Shown here in pieces: positions 51,018 to 59,209 of a stretch of 64,000 bases of DNA (position 1 is its first letter; the number at the start of each line of letters is the position of its first letter). This stretch comes from Dryocola sp051307055 (GTDB lineage: Bacteria; Pseudomonadota; Gammaproteobacteria; Enterobacterales; Enterobacteriaceae). A program made the position numbers and the translations under genes. The DNA is taken from contig NZ_CP149994.1 in NCBI RefSeq assembly GCF_051307055.1, positions 2,666,001-2,730,000 of the forward strand. Direction: 5' to 3'. The notes beneath the pieces were generated by a model that saw nothing but the letters and a program-made list of their open reading frames with translations, ran no database searches and was not told the DNA's origin.

Positions 51018-51488
51018 TTAACGCTTGCCGGCAACCGGGACATACATATCAAGTTCCCAGACGCCGTTTTCCGAACCGTCGTTGAGATAGTGTTCAAAGC
51101 AAGGCTTGCCGGTCATCTGATAATGTTCGTCAGCGGCCAGCCTACCGAAAAACTGCCTCCAGGGTCCGGCAAAATCGTTGTCCTCGATACGTACCCGCGC
51201 AACGGCGTATTCACCGCCTGCAATATGGGTAACGATAACGCCTTCGCTGTTTTCCGGTACCTCAAACTCTTCCGGCACCCTGATAACCGTATCGCAGCGC
51301 AGCTTCTCTGCGGGCACCTCATCGGGATTATCGTAATAAACCGCCAGCCACTCGCTCACGGGAACGTTATGGGATTTTACCCACAGGGCGAGCTGCTCAA
51401 ATCCCTGATGAACGCTTTGTTCCCAGGGACCAACCATATGAAAACCGGCAACTTTATGTTCTGGTCTGTGCTGAATCTTAAATTCCAT
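51018..51488 (-). CDS. sbmC: DNA gyrase inhibitor SbmC (GyrI-like domain)
   Basis: 156 aa, GyrI-like small-molecule-binding fold (VAGFHMVGPWEQ, AVYYDNPDEVPAEKLRCDT, EGVIVTHIAGGEYAV). SbmC protects gyrase against microcin B17 and quinolones in E. coli, and is induced by SOS and RpoS. AGGAG precedes ATG. Confidence 0.94.
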   Translation of the reverse strand: MEFKIQHRPEHKVAGFHMVGPWEQSVHQGFEQLALWVKSHNVPVSEWLAVYYDNPDEVPAEKLRCDTVIRVPEEFEVPENSEGVIVTHIAGGEYAVARVRIEDNDFAGPWRQFFGRLAADEHYQMTGKPCFEHYLNDGSENGVWELDMYVPVAGKR

Positions 51489-51966
51489 ACTATCTCCTGT
51501 CTTTTTTAATAGCGTAGGTACCTGAGTGAAAAGTTTATTTCCCTTTCTGGATTATATTTTCCCTTCGTCTTTAGCGGTACTTCTTAGCGGTAAAATTGTA
51601 CGCCGGGTTATTTATCTTAGCTCTGTTTGCCTGCGTCCTGCTGGCGTCAATAAGGCTTAATTCTCATTTTAAAAGCCGGCCCAGGAAACCTCTTAAAGCG
51701 GTGAAATTTATTTTCCTGACAACACTGATTCACCGATTGAACTACGCTTAATTACTGTTGCGGCACTAAGCACATTTTTTACTTACTTAAGTTTAATACC
51801 GGCAGACAAATGGCAATCAACGCTTTCTGAGCGCGGTTTAATACTCTCTTTTTGGTGTTATCCGTAGCGAAAATAGTGGCGCAGGGCATTAACGCTCACG
51901 CCGACTTCGCACTCTGTGCCTGAGCCGAACTCTGCCGGACATTTACCTACCTAAGAGGCACACAAC
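51489..51966. other. Intergenic region between sbmC and yciE
   Basis: 478 bases with no gene seen. It should contain the divergent promoters of sbmC (LexA/RpoS in E. coli) and of the yciE-katN pair (RpoS in relatives); no LexA box could be named with confidence. Confidence 0.4.
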
Positions 51967-52473
51967 ATGACATACGAAGAAAACTATCTGGATTGGGTAA
52001 GAGACGCGTACGCCATGGAGAAGCAGGCGGAAAGCATGCTGGAAAAGATGGCCGACCGCCTTGAGCACTACCCGGACCTCAAAACCCGAATCGTGCAGCA
52101 TATCGACGAAACCCGTAGCCAGCAGGCGCTGGTCAAATCCGTTATCGACCGCTATGACACCTCAAGCTCGGCCTTTAAAGATGCCGTCGGCAAGCTAAGC
52201 GCCATGGGCCAGGCGATGGGCGGCATGCTGGCTGAGGATGAAGTGGTTAAAGGCGCCATCAGTGGCTATGTCTTTGAAAATATGGAAATAGCCAGCTATA
52301 CCTCGCTGATTGCCGCCGCCGAACTGGTTGGCGACCATGAAGGCGCCCGTATCTTTGGACAGATCCTCGAGCAGGAAGTCGCGATGGCCCAATGGCTCTC
52401 GACCCATCTGCCTGAAGTCACCGAGCAGTTTATGGTGCGGTCTGCCCAACCGGGCGTGGAAGCAAAAAAATAA
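51967..52473 (+). CDS. yciE: Ferritin-like DUF892 protein, YciE type
   Basis: 168 aa four-helix bundle. The helices begin YEENYLDWVRDAYAMEKQAE, and conserved Glu/His ligands (about Glu17, His46, Glu48, Glu103, Glu107 and Glu138) are arranged as in ferritin-like proteins. YciE is a stress-induced protein encoded with yciF and katN in Salmonella. It lies 67 bases before katN. Start: AAGAGG upstream of ATG. Confidence 0.87.
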   Translation: MTYEENYLDWVRDAYAMEKQAESMLEKMADRLEHYPDLKTRIVQHIDETRSQQALVKSVIDRYDTSSSAFKDAVGKLSAMGQAMGGMLAEDEVVKGAISGYVFENMEIASYTSLIAAAELVGDHEGARIFGQILEQEVAMAQWLSTHLPEVTEQFMVRSAQPGVEAKK

Positions 52474-52540
52474 TCAAGCACCGGCGAGCGACCTGCCTCA
52501 GAGCAGGCGCTCACTTAATTTGTACTAAATGGAGTGAGCC

Positions 52541-53461
52541 ATGTTCAGACACGTCAAACAACTGCAGTACACCGTTCGCGTCGCTGGTCCAAATCCGGGC
52601 CTTGCTAACCTTCTTCTCGAACAGTTCGGCGGCCCTCAGGGCGAACTTGCCGCCGCCTGTCGTTACTTTACGCAGGGTCTGGGCGATGACGATCCGGGGC
52701 GCAAGGATATGCTGATGGATATCGCCACCGAGGAGCTCAGCCACCTGGAAATCATTGGTTCGCTGGTGGGCATGCTCAATAAAGGCGCCAAAGGCGATCT
52801 AGCGGAAGGCACCGAGAAGGAAGGCGAGCTGTATCGCACCATCACCGGCAACGGCAATGACAGCCATCTGACCTCCTTACTGTACGGCGGCGGCCCGGCG
52901 CTCACCAATTCGGCGGGCGTTCCCTGGAGTGCGGCTTATATCGATACCATCGGCGAAGTCACGGCCGATTTGCGGTCCAACATTGCAGCTGAAGCCCGCG
53001 CAAAAATACTCTACGAACGCCTTATTAATATGACTGACGATCCGGGCGTAAAAGATGCTCTGGGCTTCCTGATGACGCGTGAAGTGGCGCACCAGATTTC
53101 GTTTGAGAAAGCGCTGTACTCCATCCGTAATAACTTCCCGCCGGGTAAACTTCCACCCGTTGAGCAATATGCGAATGTTTACTACAACATGTCGCAGGGC
53201 GACGACGTGCGCGGAAGCTGGAACTCGGATGAGAACTTCGAGTTTGTGGCCGACCCGACTCCGGCAGTCGACGGCGGCGACGGCATGGCCAGCGTTTCGC
53301 TCCCTGAAAAAGAGCAGGCCAATCTGAAAAACCTTATCGTCCGCACCGCATCCGATCCGTCGGTAAACCCGGTGACCGGTACCGATCTGGGGGCCGTTCC
53401 GCCAATCGAAAATGAAGCCACGGCGGCGAAGAAACCGAAAGCTGCTCCGAAGAAAAAATAG
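52541..53461 (+). CDS. katN: Non-heme manganese catalase
   Basis: 306 aa. Manganese ligands: Glu35 (GELAAACRY), Glu65 and His68 (TEELSHLE), Glu151 (AEARAK) and His184 (REVAHQ). It disproportionates H2O2 with a di-Mn centre. Very close to KatN of Salmonella, except for a lysine/alanine-rich tail (KKPKAAPKKK). It has GGAG before ATG. The RpoS-controlled yciE-katN pair is inserted between sbmC and dacD in this genome. Confidence 0.92.
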   Translation: MFRHVKQLQYTVRVAGPNPGLANLLLEQFGGPQGELAAACRYFTQGLGDDDPGRKDMLMDIATEELSHLEIIGSLVGMLNKGAKGDLAEGTEKEGELYRTITGNGNDSHLTSLLYGGGPALTNSAGVPWSAAYIDTIGEVTADLRSNIAAEARAKILYERLINMTDDPGVKDALGFLMTREVAHQISFEKALYSIRNNFPPGKLPPVEQYANVYYNMSQGDDVRGSWNSDENFEFVADPTPAVDGGDGMASVSLPEKEQANLKNLIVRTASDPSVNPVTGTDLGAVPPIENEATAAKKPKAAPKKK

Positions 53462-53470
53462 CCGGCAGGC

Positions 53471-53503
53471 AAAAAAAACGGGAGAGGATCGCTCCCCTCC
53501 CGC
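53471..53503 (-). terminator. Terminator after dacD
   Basis: Minus-strand CGGGAG-containing stem with one mismatch, followed by an eight-T run; also lies behind katN on the plus strand, where it would be weaker. Confidence 0.7.
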
Positions 53504-53521
53504 ATTCCTTCTCAGGGGAAT

Positions 53522-54688
53522 TCAGAATTTTTGCTGCAGGTAATCGCTAAAGCGCGACCACATCCCACCTTTCTTCACCTCAGTAAGCGAAACCAGCGGC
53601 CAGTGGGCGATAAGTTTGTCGCGGTCAAAAAGCTCGATTTCACCAACGCGTTGACTGGCTTTCACAGGCGCCGCCATAGCCTGACGATCGAGCACGTATT
53701 TAGCTTTTATATTAGAGACTTCAGATTTTGGCAATGCCATATAGACATCCTGGTCGGTGCCTACGTCAAACTCCTTCTTGTCGCCATACCAGATGTGCTC
53801 TTTACCTATCTTTTTGCCTTTATGCAGGATTTGCACGGTATCGAAGTTTTCCTGGCCCCAGTGCAGCAGTTTGCGCGCCTGCTCTTCACGCCCTTTCGGG
53901 CTTTCGGCGCCCATCACCACGGCAATCAGGCGACGCTGCCCTACTACGCTTGAAGCGATCAGGTTAAAACCGGCGCCGGACGTGTGGCCTGTTTTCAGCC
54001 CGTCGACGTTAAGATTTTTATCCCACAGCAGGCCGTTACGATTTTGCTGGGTGATACCGTTCCACGTCAGGCTGCGCTCGCTGTACATATGGTAGAACTC
54101 AGGCTCGCCGTGGATTATCGCCCGCGAAAGTATGGCTAAATCATAAGCAGAGCTGTGCTGGCCGGGCGCATCAAGGCCGTGTACGGTTTCAAAATGGCTA
54201 TCACGCAGGCCAAGCCGCGCGGCGTATTTGTTCATCAGCGCCACGAACTGTGCTTCGCCTCCGGCGACATAATCTGCGAGCGCCACGCAGGCATCGTTGC
54301 CGGAATCGATAATCAGGCCACGGCTCAGATCGCGCACCGTCAGCCTGTCGCCCGGTTTTAAAAACATCAGCGACGATCCTTTAAACACGGGATTGCCCTG
54401 CGCCCAGGCGTCTTTACCTACGGTGACAATATCATCGGCGCCTATGCGCTTGCTGTCGATGGCGCGGTCAACAACGTAGCCGGTCATCAGTTTGGTGAGG
54501 CTCGCCGGGTTGCGTCGTACATGTTCATCAAAGGCGGTCAGAATTTGCCCGGTGGTATAATCCATCAGCACCCAGGATGCGGCCTGAATTTGCGGCGCAG
54601 GCGGTGCGTTAATAAAAGCATCGTCGGCAAAAGCGCTATGTGCGGAAAATGACAGGACAGCAAAAGCAATAAACTGGCGGATCTTCAA
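53522..54688 (-). CDS. dacD: D-alanyl-D-alanine carboxypeptidase DacD (PBP6b)
   Basis: 388 aa from a TTG start (GAGG upstream), the same length as I recall for E. coli DacD. The longer frame would add a basic, unrelated N-terminus without a signal sequence. Signal peptide MKIRQFIAFAVLSFSAHSAF with cleavage near ADD. Penicillin-binding motifs: Ser63-Leu-Thr-Lys66 (ASLTKLM), Ser129-Gly-Asn131 (DSGNDAC) and Lys232-Thr-Gly234 (LKTGHTS). The periplasmic enzyme removes the terminal D-alanine of peptidoglycan pentapeptides. Confidence 0.94.
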   Translation of the reverse strand: MKIRQFIAFAVLSFSAHSAFADDAFINAPPAPQIQAASWVLMDYTTGQILTAFDEHVRRNPASLTKLMTGYVVDRAIDSKRIGADDIVTVGKDAWAQGNPVFKGSSLMFLKPGDRLTVRDLSRGLIIDSGNDACVALADYVAGGEAQFVALMNKYAARLGLRDSHFETVHGLDAPGQHSSAYDLAILSRAIIHGEPEFYHMYSERSLTWNGITQQNRNGLLWDKNLNVDGLKTGHTSGAGFNLIASSVVGQRRLIAVVMGAESPKGREEQARKLLHWGQENFDTVQILHKGKKIGKEHIWYGDKKEFDVGTDQDVYMALPKSEVSNIKAKYVLDRQAMAAPVKASQRVGEIELFDRDKLIAHWPLVSLTEVKKGGMWSRFSDYLQQKF

Positions 54689-54938
54689 CGAGGAGCCCTC
54701 AACGACTTTATTTTCAGCCGCACGTTTTACGGCAATTCTTCTCTTTTTGCGCGGCAAAATTGCAAGAAAATATGACTTTTATTGTTTTGTAATAATAATG
54801 AGGCATTTTTGTGCAGTTATTTCCCGGCCTGCCTGCGTATTATCTGATAATACTCCTCACGGCCAGCATTTTATTGCCAGAGCCGCTGTTCATTTATATT
54901 GTGCCTTTTTGTATGAATTTTACGCTAAAGGTACCAGC

Positions 54939-56090
54939 ATGGTGCAAAGTAAAAACTGGACGCCGGAACTTGAGGGCCTGCGGGGGTTTGCCTCGCTTTG
55001 GGTGCTGCTGGGGCATATCTGCCTGCTGACTCAGTGTCGTATTCCCCTGCTTTACGATCCCGGTCTGGGGGTGGATCTCTTTATCTTATTGTCCGGTTAT
55101 TTGATGGCGAAAAATTATCAGGACAGGCAGGAGAAGGAGCCCTGGCACAGCGTTAATACCTGGCGCATGTTCTGGTTGAGACGCTTTTTCAGGATTGCTC
55201 CCCTCTATTATTTTCTGCTCATTGTTGCGCTTGTTTTTGGCGGCGGGTTCGGGGAAATGCGTTCTATTATTGCCAGCGCGTGGCCTACGACCGCCACGCT
55301 CGCCAGCCGCTATGCCGACCATTCATTGATGAATATTGCCAGCCATCTGACTTTCGTTTTTGGCTTTATCCCTGACTATTCATACCGCACGGTCTTGCCC
55401 GACTGGAGCATCGGCCTGGAAATGCAGTATTACCTGCTGTTTCCGTTCATCATGCTGATTATTATGCGCTTTGGCTTTGCCATATCATCGGTGATGCTGA
55501 TGCTGTTTTGCCTCGCCGCCCGCTGGCTGCTGCCGGCTTATTTTGATGCCTTCCCGATGCCCTCGATGATCCTGATTAAGCTACCCTTTTTTATCGCCGG
55601 CATGCTGATATCCCAGGCGATACGTTATCGAATGGTACATTACCTGGCTCTGGCGTTGCTTGCCCCTGTCGTCGCCTGGCAGATGCGTATTGCGGAAAAC
55701 CACCTGCGCCTGATTGTCGAATGCCTGCTGATCGTCAGTATGACCGCTCTGCTCTGGAAGCCGGAAAAAAACACGCGTTTTAGCCGGCTGGCGTATTATC
55801 CGCGCTATCTCCTGACGCGTCCGGTAAGCCTGTTTTTAGGCGATGTCTCTTATTCGGTTTACCTGCTGCACCTGATGATTGTGATCCCGGTCATCGGTCT
55901 GCTGGTTCATAACACGGCCTTTAGCCATTTGCCTTCCCTGATGCGTTTTCTGATCGCCTCAGGTATATGTTTGCCGGTAACCTGGCTTATTGCGTTCTTT
56001 CTGTACCACAGAATTGAAAAGCCGGGGATTGCCCTGGGCAAACGCATAATCGGTCGCGAGGCCGTGCAGCCGCAAAGTATGACGCCTTAG
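54939..56090 (+). CDS. Acyltransferase-3 (OafA/YrhL-like) membrane protein
   Basis: 383 aa from ATG 54939 (AAAGG upstream); the longer frame lacks support. N-terminal PELEGLRGFASLWVLLGHI, about ten membrane segments, and VDLFILLSGYLMAKNY, where the family's R-x-x-x-S/GYL and H (VLLGH) residues are conserved. Family members add O-acetyl or succinyl groups to sugars or glycans of the cell surface. It is inserted between dacD and sbcB, which adjoin in E. coli. No O-antigen gene is near, so its acceptor cannot be predicted. Confidence 0.85.
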   Translation: MVQSKNWTPELEGLRGFASLWVLLGHICLLTQCRIPLLYDPGLGVDLFILLSGYLMAKNYQDRQEKEPWHSVNTWRMFWLRRFFRIAPLYYFLLIVALVFGGGFGEMRSIIASAWPTTATLASRYADHSLMNIASHLTFVFGFIPDYSYRTVLPDWSIGLEMQYYLLFPFIMLIIMRFGFAISSVMLMLFCLAARWLLPAYFDAFPMPSMILIKLPFFIAGMLISQAIRYRMVHYLALALLAPVVAWQMRIAENHLRLIVECLLIVSMTALLWKPEKNTRFSRLAYYPRYLLTRPVSLFLGDVSYSVYLLHLMIVIPVIGLLVHNTAFSHLPSLMRFLIASGICLPVTWLIAFFLYHRIEKPGIALGKRIIGREAVQPQSMTP

Positions 56091-56121
56091 CCTGGTTTTC
56101 TTCTGATGCCATGACAAATGA

Positions 56122-56160
56122 GTTACCATTAAGCCAGACCTTCATCAGCTTAATGGTAAC
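56122..56160 (+). repeat. Inverted repeat covering the sbcB start codon
   Basis: Perfect 13-base arms GTTACCATTAAGC (56122-56134) and GCTTAATGGTAAC (56148-56160) with a 13-base loop. The ATG at 56153 lies inside the right arm. Confidence 0.85.
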
Positions 56161-57592
56161 CTCCGTGCCTGATACCGTACTGCAGCCCACCTTCCTTTTC
56201 CACGATTACGAAACCTTCGGCAAGAGCCCGTCGCTCGACCGTCCTGCGCAGTTTGCCGCCATCCGCACCGATGAGCAGTTTAACGTTATCGGCGAGCCGG
56301 AAGTATTTTACTGCAGGCCTGCGGACGACTATTTGCCCCAGCCGGAAGCGGTAATGATCACCGGCATCTCGCCGCAGCAGGCGCTGGCGCGCGGCGAGAA
56401 CGAAGCCGCGTTTGCGAAACGTATTCACAATATTTTCACCGTGCCGAAAACCTGCGTGGTGGGCTATAACAACGTGCGCTTCGATGATGAAGTGACGCGC
56501 AATATTTTCTATCGCAACTTTTACGACCCTTACGCCTGGAGCTGGCAGAACGATAACTCTCGCTGGGACCTGTTGGATGTCATGCGCGCCTGCTATGCGC
56601 TGCGCCCGGAAGGCATTGTGTGGCCGGAAAACGAAGACGGGCTGCCGAGCTTCCGCCTTGAGCATCTGACCAAAGCCAACGGTATTGCACACGCTAACGC
56701 GCATGATGCGATGTCTGACGTCTATGCCACCATTGCCATGGCGCAGCTGGTGAAAACCCGACAGCCGCGTTTGTTTGATTATCTTTACAGCCATCGTTCT
56801 AAGCAGAAGCTGACGACGCTGATCGATATCCCGCAGATGAAGCCGCTGGTGCACGTCTCCGGTATGTTTGGCGCCCTGCGCGGCAACACCAGCTGGATTG
56901 CGCCGCTTGCCTGGCATCCGGAAAATCGCAACGCGGTGATTACGGTAGATCTTGCCGGCGATATTACGCCTCTGCTTGAACTGGATGCCGATACGCTTCG
57001 CAGCCGTTTATATACGCCGAAGGCTTCCCTCAAGGATGAGGCAGCCGTGCCGGTCAAACTTGTTCACCTCAATAAATGCCCTGTGCTGGCCGTCGCCAAT
57101 ACCCTGCGCCCTGAAGATGCGGAACGTTTAGGCATCAATCGCCAGCGCTGTCTGGAGAACCTGAAAGCTCTGCGCGAGCATCCGGGCGTGCGTGAAAAAG
57201 TGGTCGCTCTTTTTGCCGAAGCCGAACCCTTTGTGCCGTCGGATAACGTCGATGCGCAGCTTTATAACGGTTTCTTCAGCGATGCCGATCGCGCGGCGAT
57301 GCGCATTGTGCTGCAGACCGAGCCGCAGAATCTTGCGGCGCTGGATATTTCTTTCGTTGATAAGCGCATTGAGAAGCTGCTGTTCAATTACCGGGCGCGC
57401 AATTTCCCCGGCACGCTGGATGAAGCCGAGCAACAGCGCTGGTTAGCGCATCGTCAGGAAGCGTTGTCGTCCGAAGCGCTACAGGCTTACGCCCTGGAGC
57501 TCGAAGCGCTCTATAACCAGTATGAAGAGGACAAGGAGAAGACGGCGCTGCTCAAAGCGCTGTTCGAATATGCGCAGTTTCTGGTGAATTAA
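56153..57592 (+). CDS. sbcB: Exonuclease I (exodeoxyribonuclease I)
   Basis: 479 aa from ATG 56153; GTG 56165 is the other possible start and the region before the first is in a hairpin. DnaQ-type exonuclease with ExoI motif FLFHDYETFGKSP (Asp18, Glu20), the later GYNNVRFDDEVTRNIFYRNF and the HAMSDVY region (Asp of ExoIII). It degrades single-stranded DNA 3' to 5' in recombination and mismatch repair. Agreement with E. coli SbcB is very high. In E. coli dacD and sbcB are divergent neighbours. Confidence 0.96.
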   Translation: MVTSVPDTVLQPTFLFHDYETFGKSPSLDRPAQFAAIRTDEQFNVIGEPEVFYCRPADDYLPQPEAVMITGISPQQALARGENEAAFAKRIHNIFTVPKTCVVGYNNVRFDDEVTRNIFYRNFYDPYAWSWQNDNSRWDLLDVMRACYALRPEGIVWPENEDGLPSFRLEHLTKANGIAHANAHDAMSDVYATIAMAQLVKTRQPRLFDYLYSHRSKQKLTTLIDIPQMKPLVHVSGMFGALRGNTSWIAPLAWHPENRNAVITVDLAGDITPLLELDADTLRSRLYTPKASLKDEAAVPVKLVHLNKCPVLAVANTLRPEDAERLGINRQRCLENLKALREHPGVREKVVALFAEAEPFVPSDNVDAQLYNGFFSDADRAAMRIVLQTEPQNLAALDISFVDKRIEKLLFNYRARNFPGTLDEAEQQRWLAHRQEALSSEALQAYALELEALYNQYEEDKEKTALLKALFEYAQFLVN

Positions 57593-57601
57593 AGGCAAAA
57601 A

Positions 57602-57626
57602 AATGACTCCCGCGGGAGCCATTTTT
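57602..57626. terminator. Terminator between sbcB and plaP
   Basis: ATGACTCCCG / CGGGAGCCAT with one mismatch, followed by TTTTT on the plus strand; serves convergent genes. Confidence 0.7.
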
Positions 57627-57638
57627 CTTTCAGCGTCG

Positions 57639-59003
57639 TTACGCTAAATCTTCGTTGAACTGCGGCACCGGGTTGCGGAAGCGACGAGTAACGAAGGCAA
57701 GATAGGTCAGGCCGATGGCTGCCCAAATCAGGCCAAGGATCATCGAGCTTTCTTCCAGGTTAATCCACAGCGCACCCACCGTCAGCGCGCCGCAGACCGG
57801 CAGCACCAGATAGTTGATGTGATCTTTAATGGTCTTGTTACGGCCTTCGCGGATCCAGAACTGGGAAATCACCGACAGGTTCACGAAGGTGAACGCCACC
57901 AGCGCGCCAAAGTTAATCAGCGCCGTTGCGGTCACCAAATCGAACTTCACGGCAAACAGCGCAATGATGCCAACCAGAACCACGTTCAGCGCCGGGGTAC
58001 GCCACTTCGGATGGATATAGCCGAAGAAACGCTCCGGGAATACGCCGTCACGGCCCATCACGTACATCAGTCGGGATACGCCAGCGTGCGCGGCCATACC
58101 GGAAGCCAGTACGGTAACGCAGGAGAAAATCAGGATGCCGAACTGGAAGGCTTTGCCCGCCACGTAAAGCATAATTTCTGGCTGCGACGCATCCGGATCT
58201 TTAAAGCGAGAGATATCCGGGAAGTACAGCTGCAGGAAGTAAGAGACCACAACGAAGATCACGCCGCCGATTAAGGCAGTCAGGAAAATCGCTTTCGGAA
58301 TAACGCGGCCTGCGTCCTTGGTCTCTTCAGACAGCGAACTGATGCCGTCGAAGCCGAGGAACGAGAAGCACAAAATGGTAGCGCCCGTGATCATCGGCAC
58401 AACGTGCGCCTGCTCTGACCAGAATGGCTTACTGCTGGTCAGCGTGCCGGCGCCTTCGCCGTTAGCCACGCCGTAAATAACCAGGCCGGTAATGACCGCC
58501 ATCACCAGCATCTGCAGAACGACAATCAGGCTGTTGAAGTTCGCTACGGTTTTGATGCCGCGCAGGTTGGAGATAGTCATAAAGCCAACCAGCAGCACGA
58601 CGAAGATCCATGAAGGAACAGACGGCACCAGCGCTTCGAAATAGATTTTGGCCAGCAGGATATTGATCATCGGCATAAACAGATAATCAAGCAGGGAGGA
58701 CCAGCCCACCATAAAGCCGACCACCGGGTGGATAGCTTTCTGAGCGTAGGTGTAGGCGGAACCCGCTGACGGGAAACGGCGTACCAGCTTTCCGTAACTT
58801 AACGCGGTAAACAAAATTGCCACAAGGGCAAACGCGTAAGCCGTCGCGACATGTCCGTCGGTAAGGCCAGATACAATACCAAATGTATCGAACAGCGTCA
58901 TAGGCTGCATATAGGCAAGGCCCATCATAACGACCGGAATGAGCGTCAGGCTCTTACGGAGTTCGATACGTGAATTTGCACCTGCGGTGACGTTAAGCGA
59001 CAT
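57639..59003 (-). CDS. plaP: Putrescine importer, APC family
   Basis: 454 aa from ATG 59003 (GGGAG upstream); the longer frame is not supported. Twelve membrane segments of an APC-superfamily transporter; residues agree closely with E. coli PlaP/YeeF (LTLIPVVMMGLAYMQPMTLF, FSFLGFDGISSLSEETKDA). PlaP imports putrescine with protons and is needed for surface motility in E. coli. Behind it on the same strand is a GABA-type aminotransferase, which fits putrescine use. Confidence 0.95.
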   Translation of the reverse strand: MSLNVTAGANSRIELRKSLTLIPVVMMGLAYMQPMTLFDTFGIVSGLTDGHVATAYAFALVAILFTALSYGKLVRRFPSAGSAYTYAQKAIHPVVGFMVGWSSLLDYLFMPMINILLAKIYFEALVPSVPSWIFVVLLVGFMTISNLRGIKTVANFNSLIVVLQMLVMAVITGLVIYGVANGEGAGTLTSSKPFWSEQAHVVPMITGATILCFSFLGFDGISSLSEETKDAGRVIPKAIFLTALIGGVIFVVVSYFLQLYFPDISRFKDPDASQPEIMLYVAGKAFQFGILIFSCVTVLASGMAAHAGVSRLMYVMGRDGVFPERFFGYIHPKWRTPALNVVLVGIIALFAVKFDLVTATALINFGALVAFTFVNLSVISQFWIREGRNKTIKDHINYLVLPVCGALTVGALWINLEESSMILGLIWAAIGLTYLAFVTRRFRNPVPQFNEDLA

Positions 59004-59171
59004 GGTCATTCTCCCAAACGGCGAATGCCTGCGCAAAAGCAAAAAACTGCCCCATCTTGTTTTCCTCGGCGACACGACTGTCGTTTTTTAAAAGCTAGTA
59101 TCTATCCGGTACGAAGCCCGGCCTCTTGGTTTTTTTGGCGAATGCCCGTTTGACTACTTAGACTCAATGCA

Positions 59172-59207
59172 AAAAAATAACCGACGCGTTTAACGTCGGT
59201 TTTTTTA
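59172..59207 (-). terminator. Terminator after the GABA-type aminotransferase
   Basis: AACCGACG / CGTCGGTT, 8-base stem with A and T runs on both sides, just before the gene end and upstream of plaP. Confidence 0.8.
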
Positions 59208-59209
59208 TC

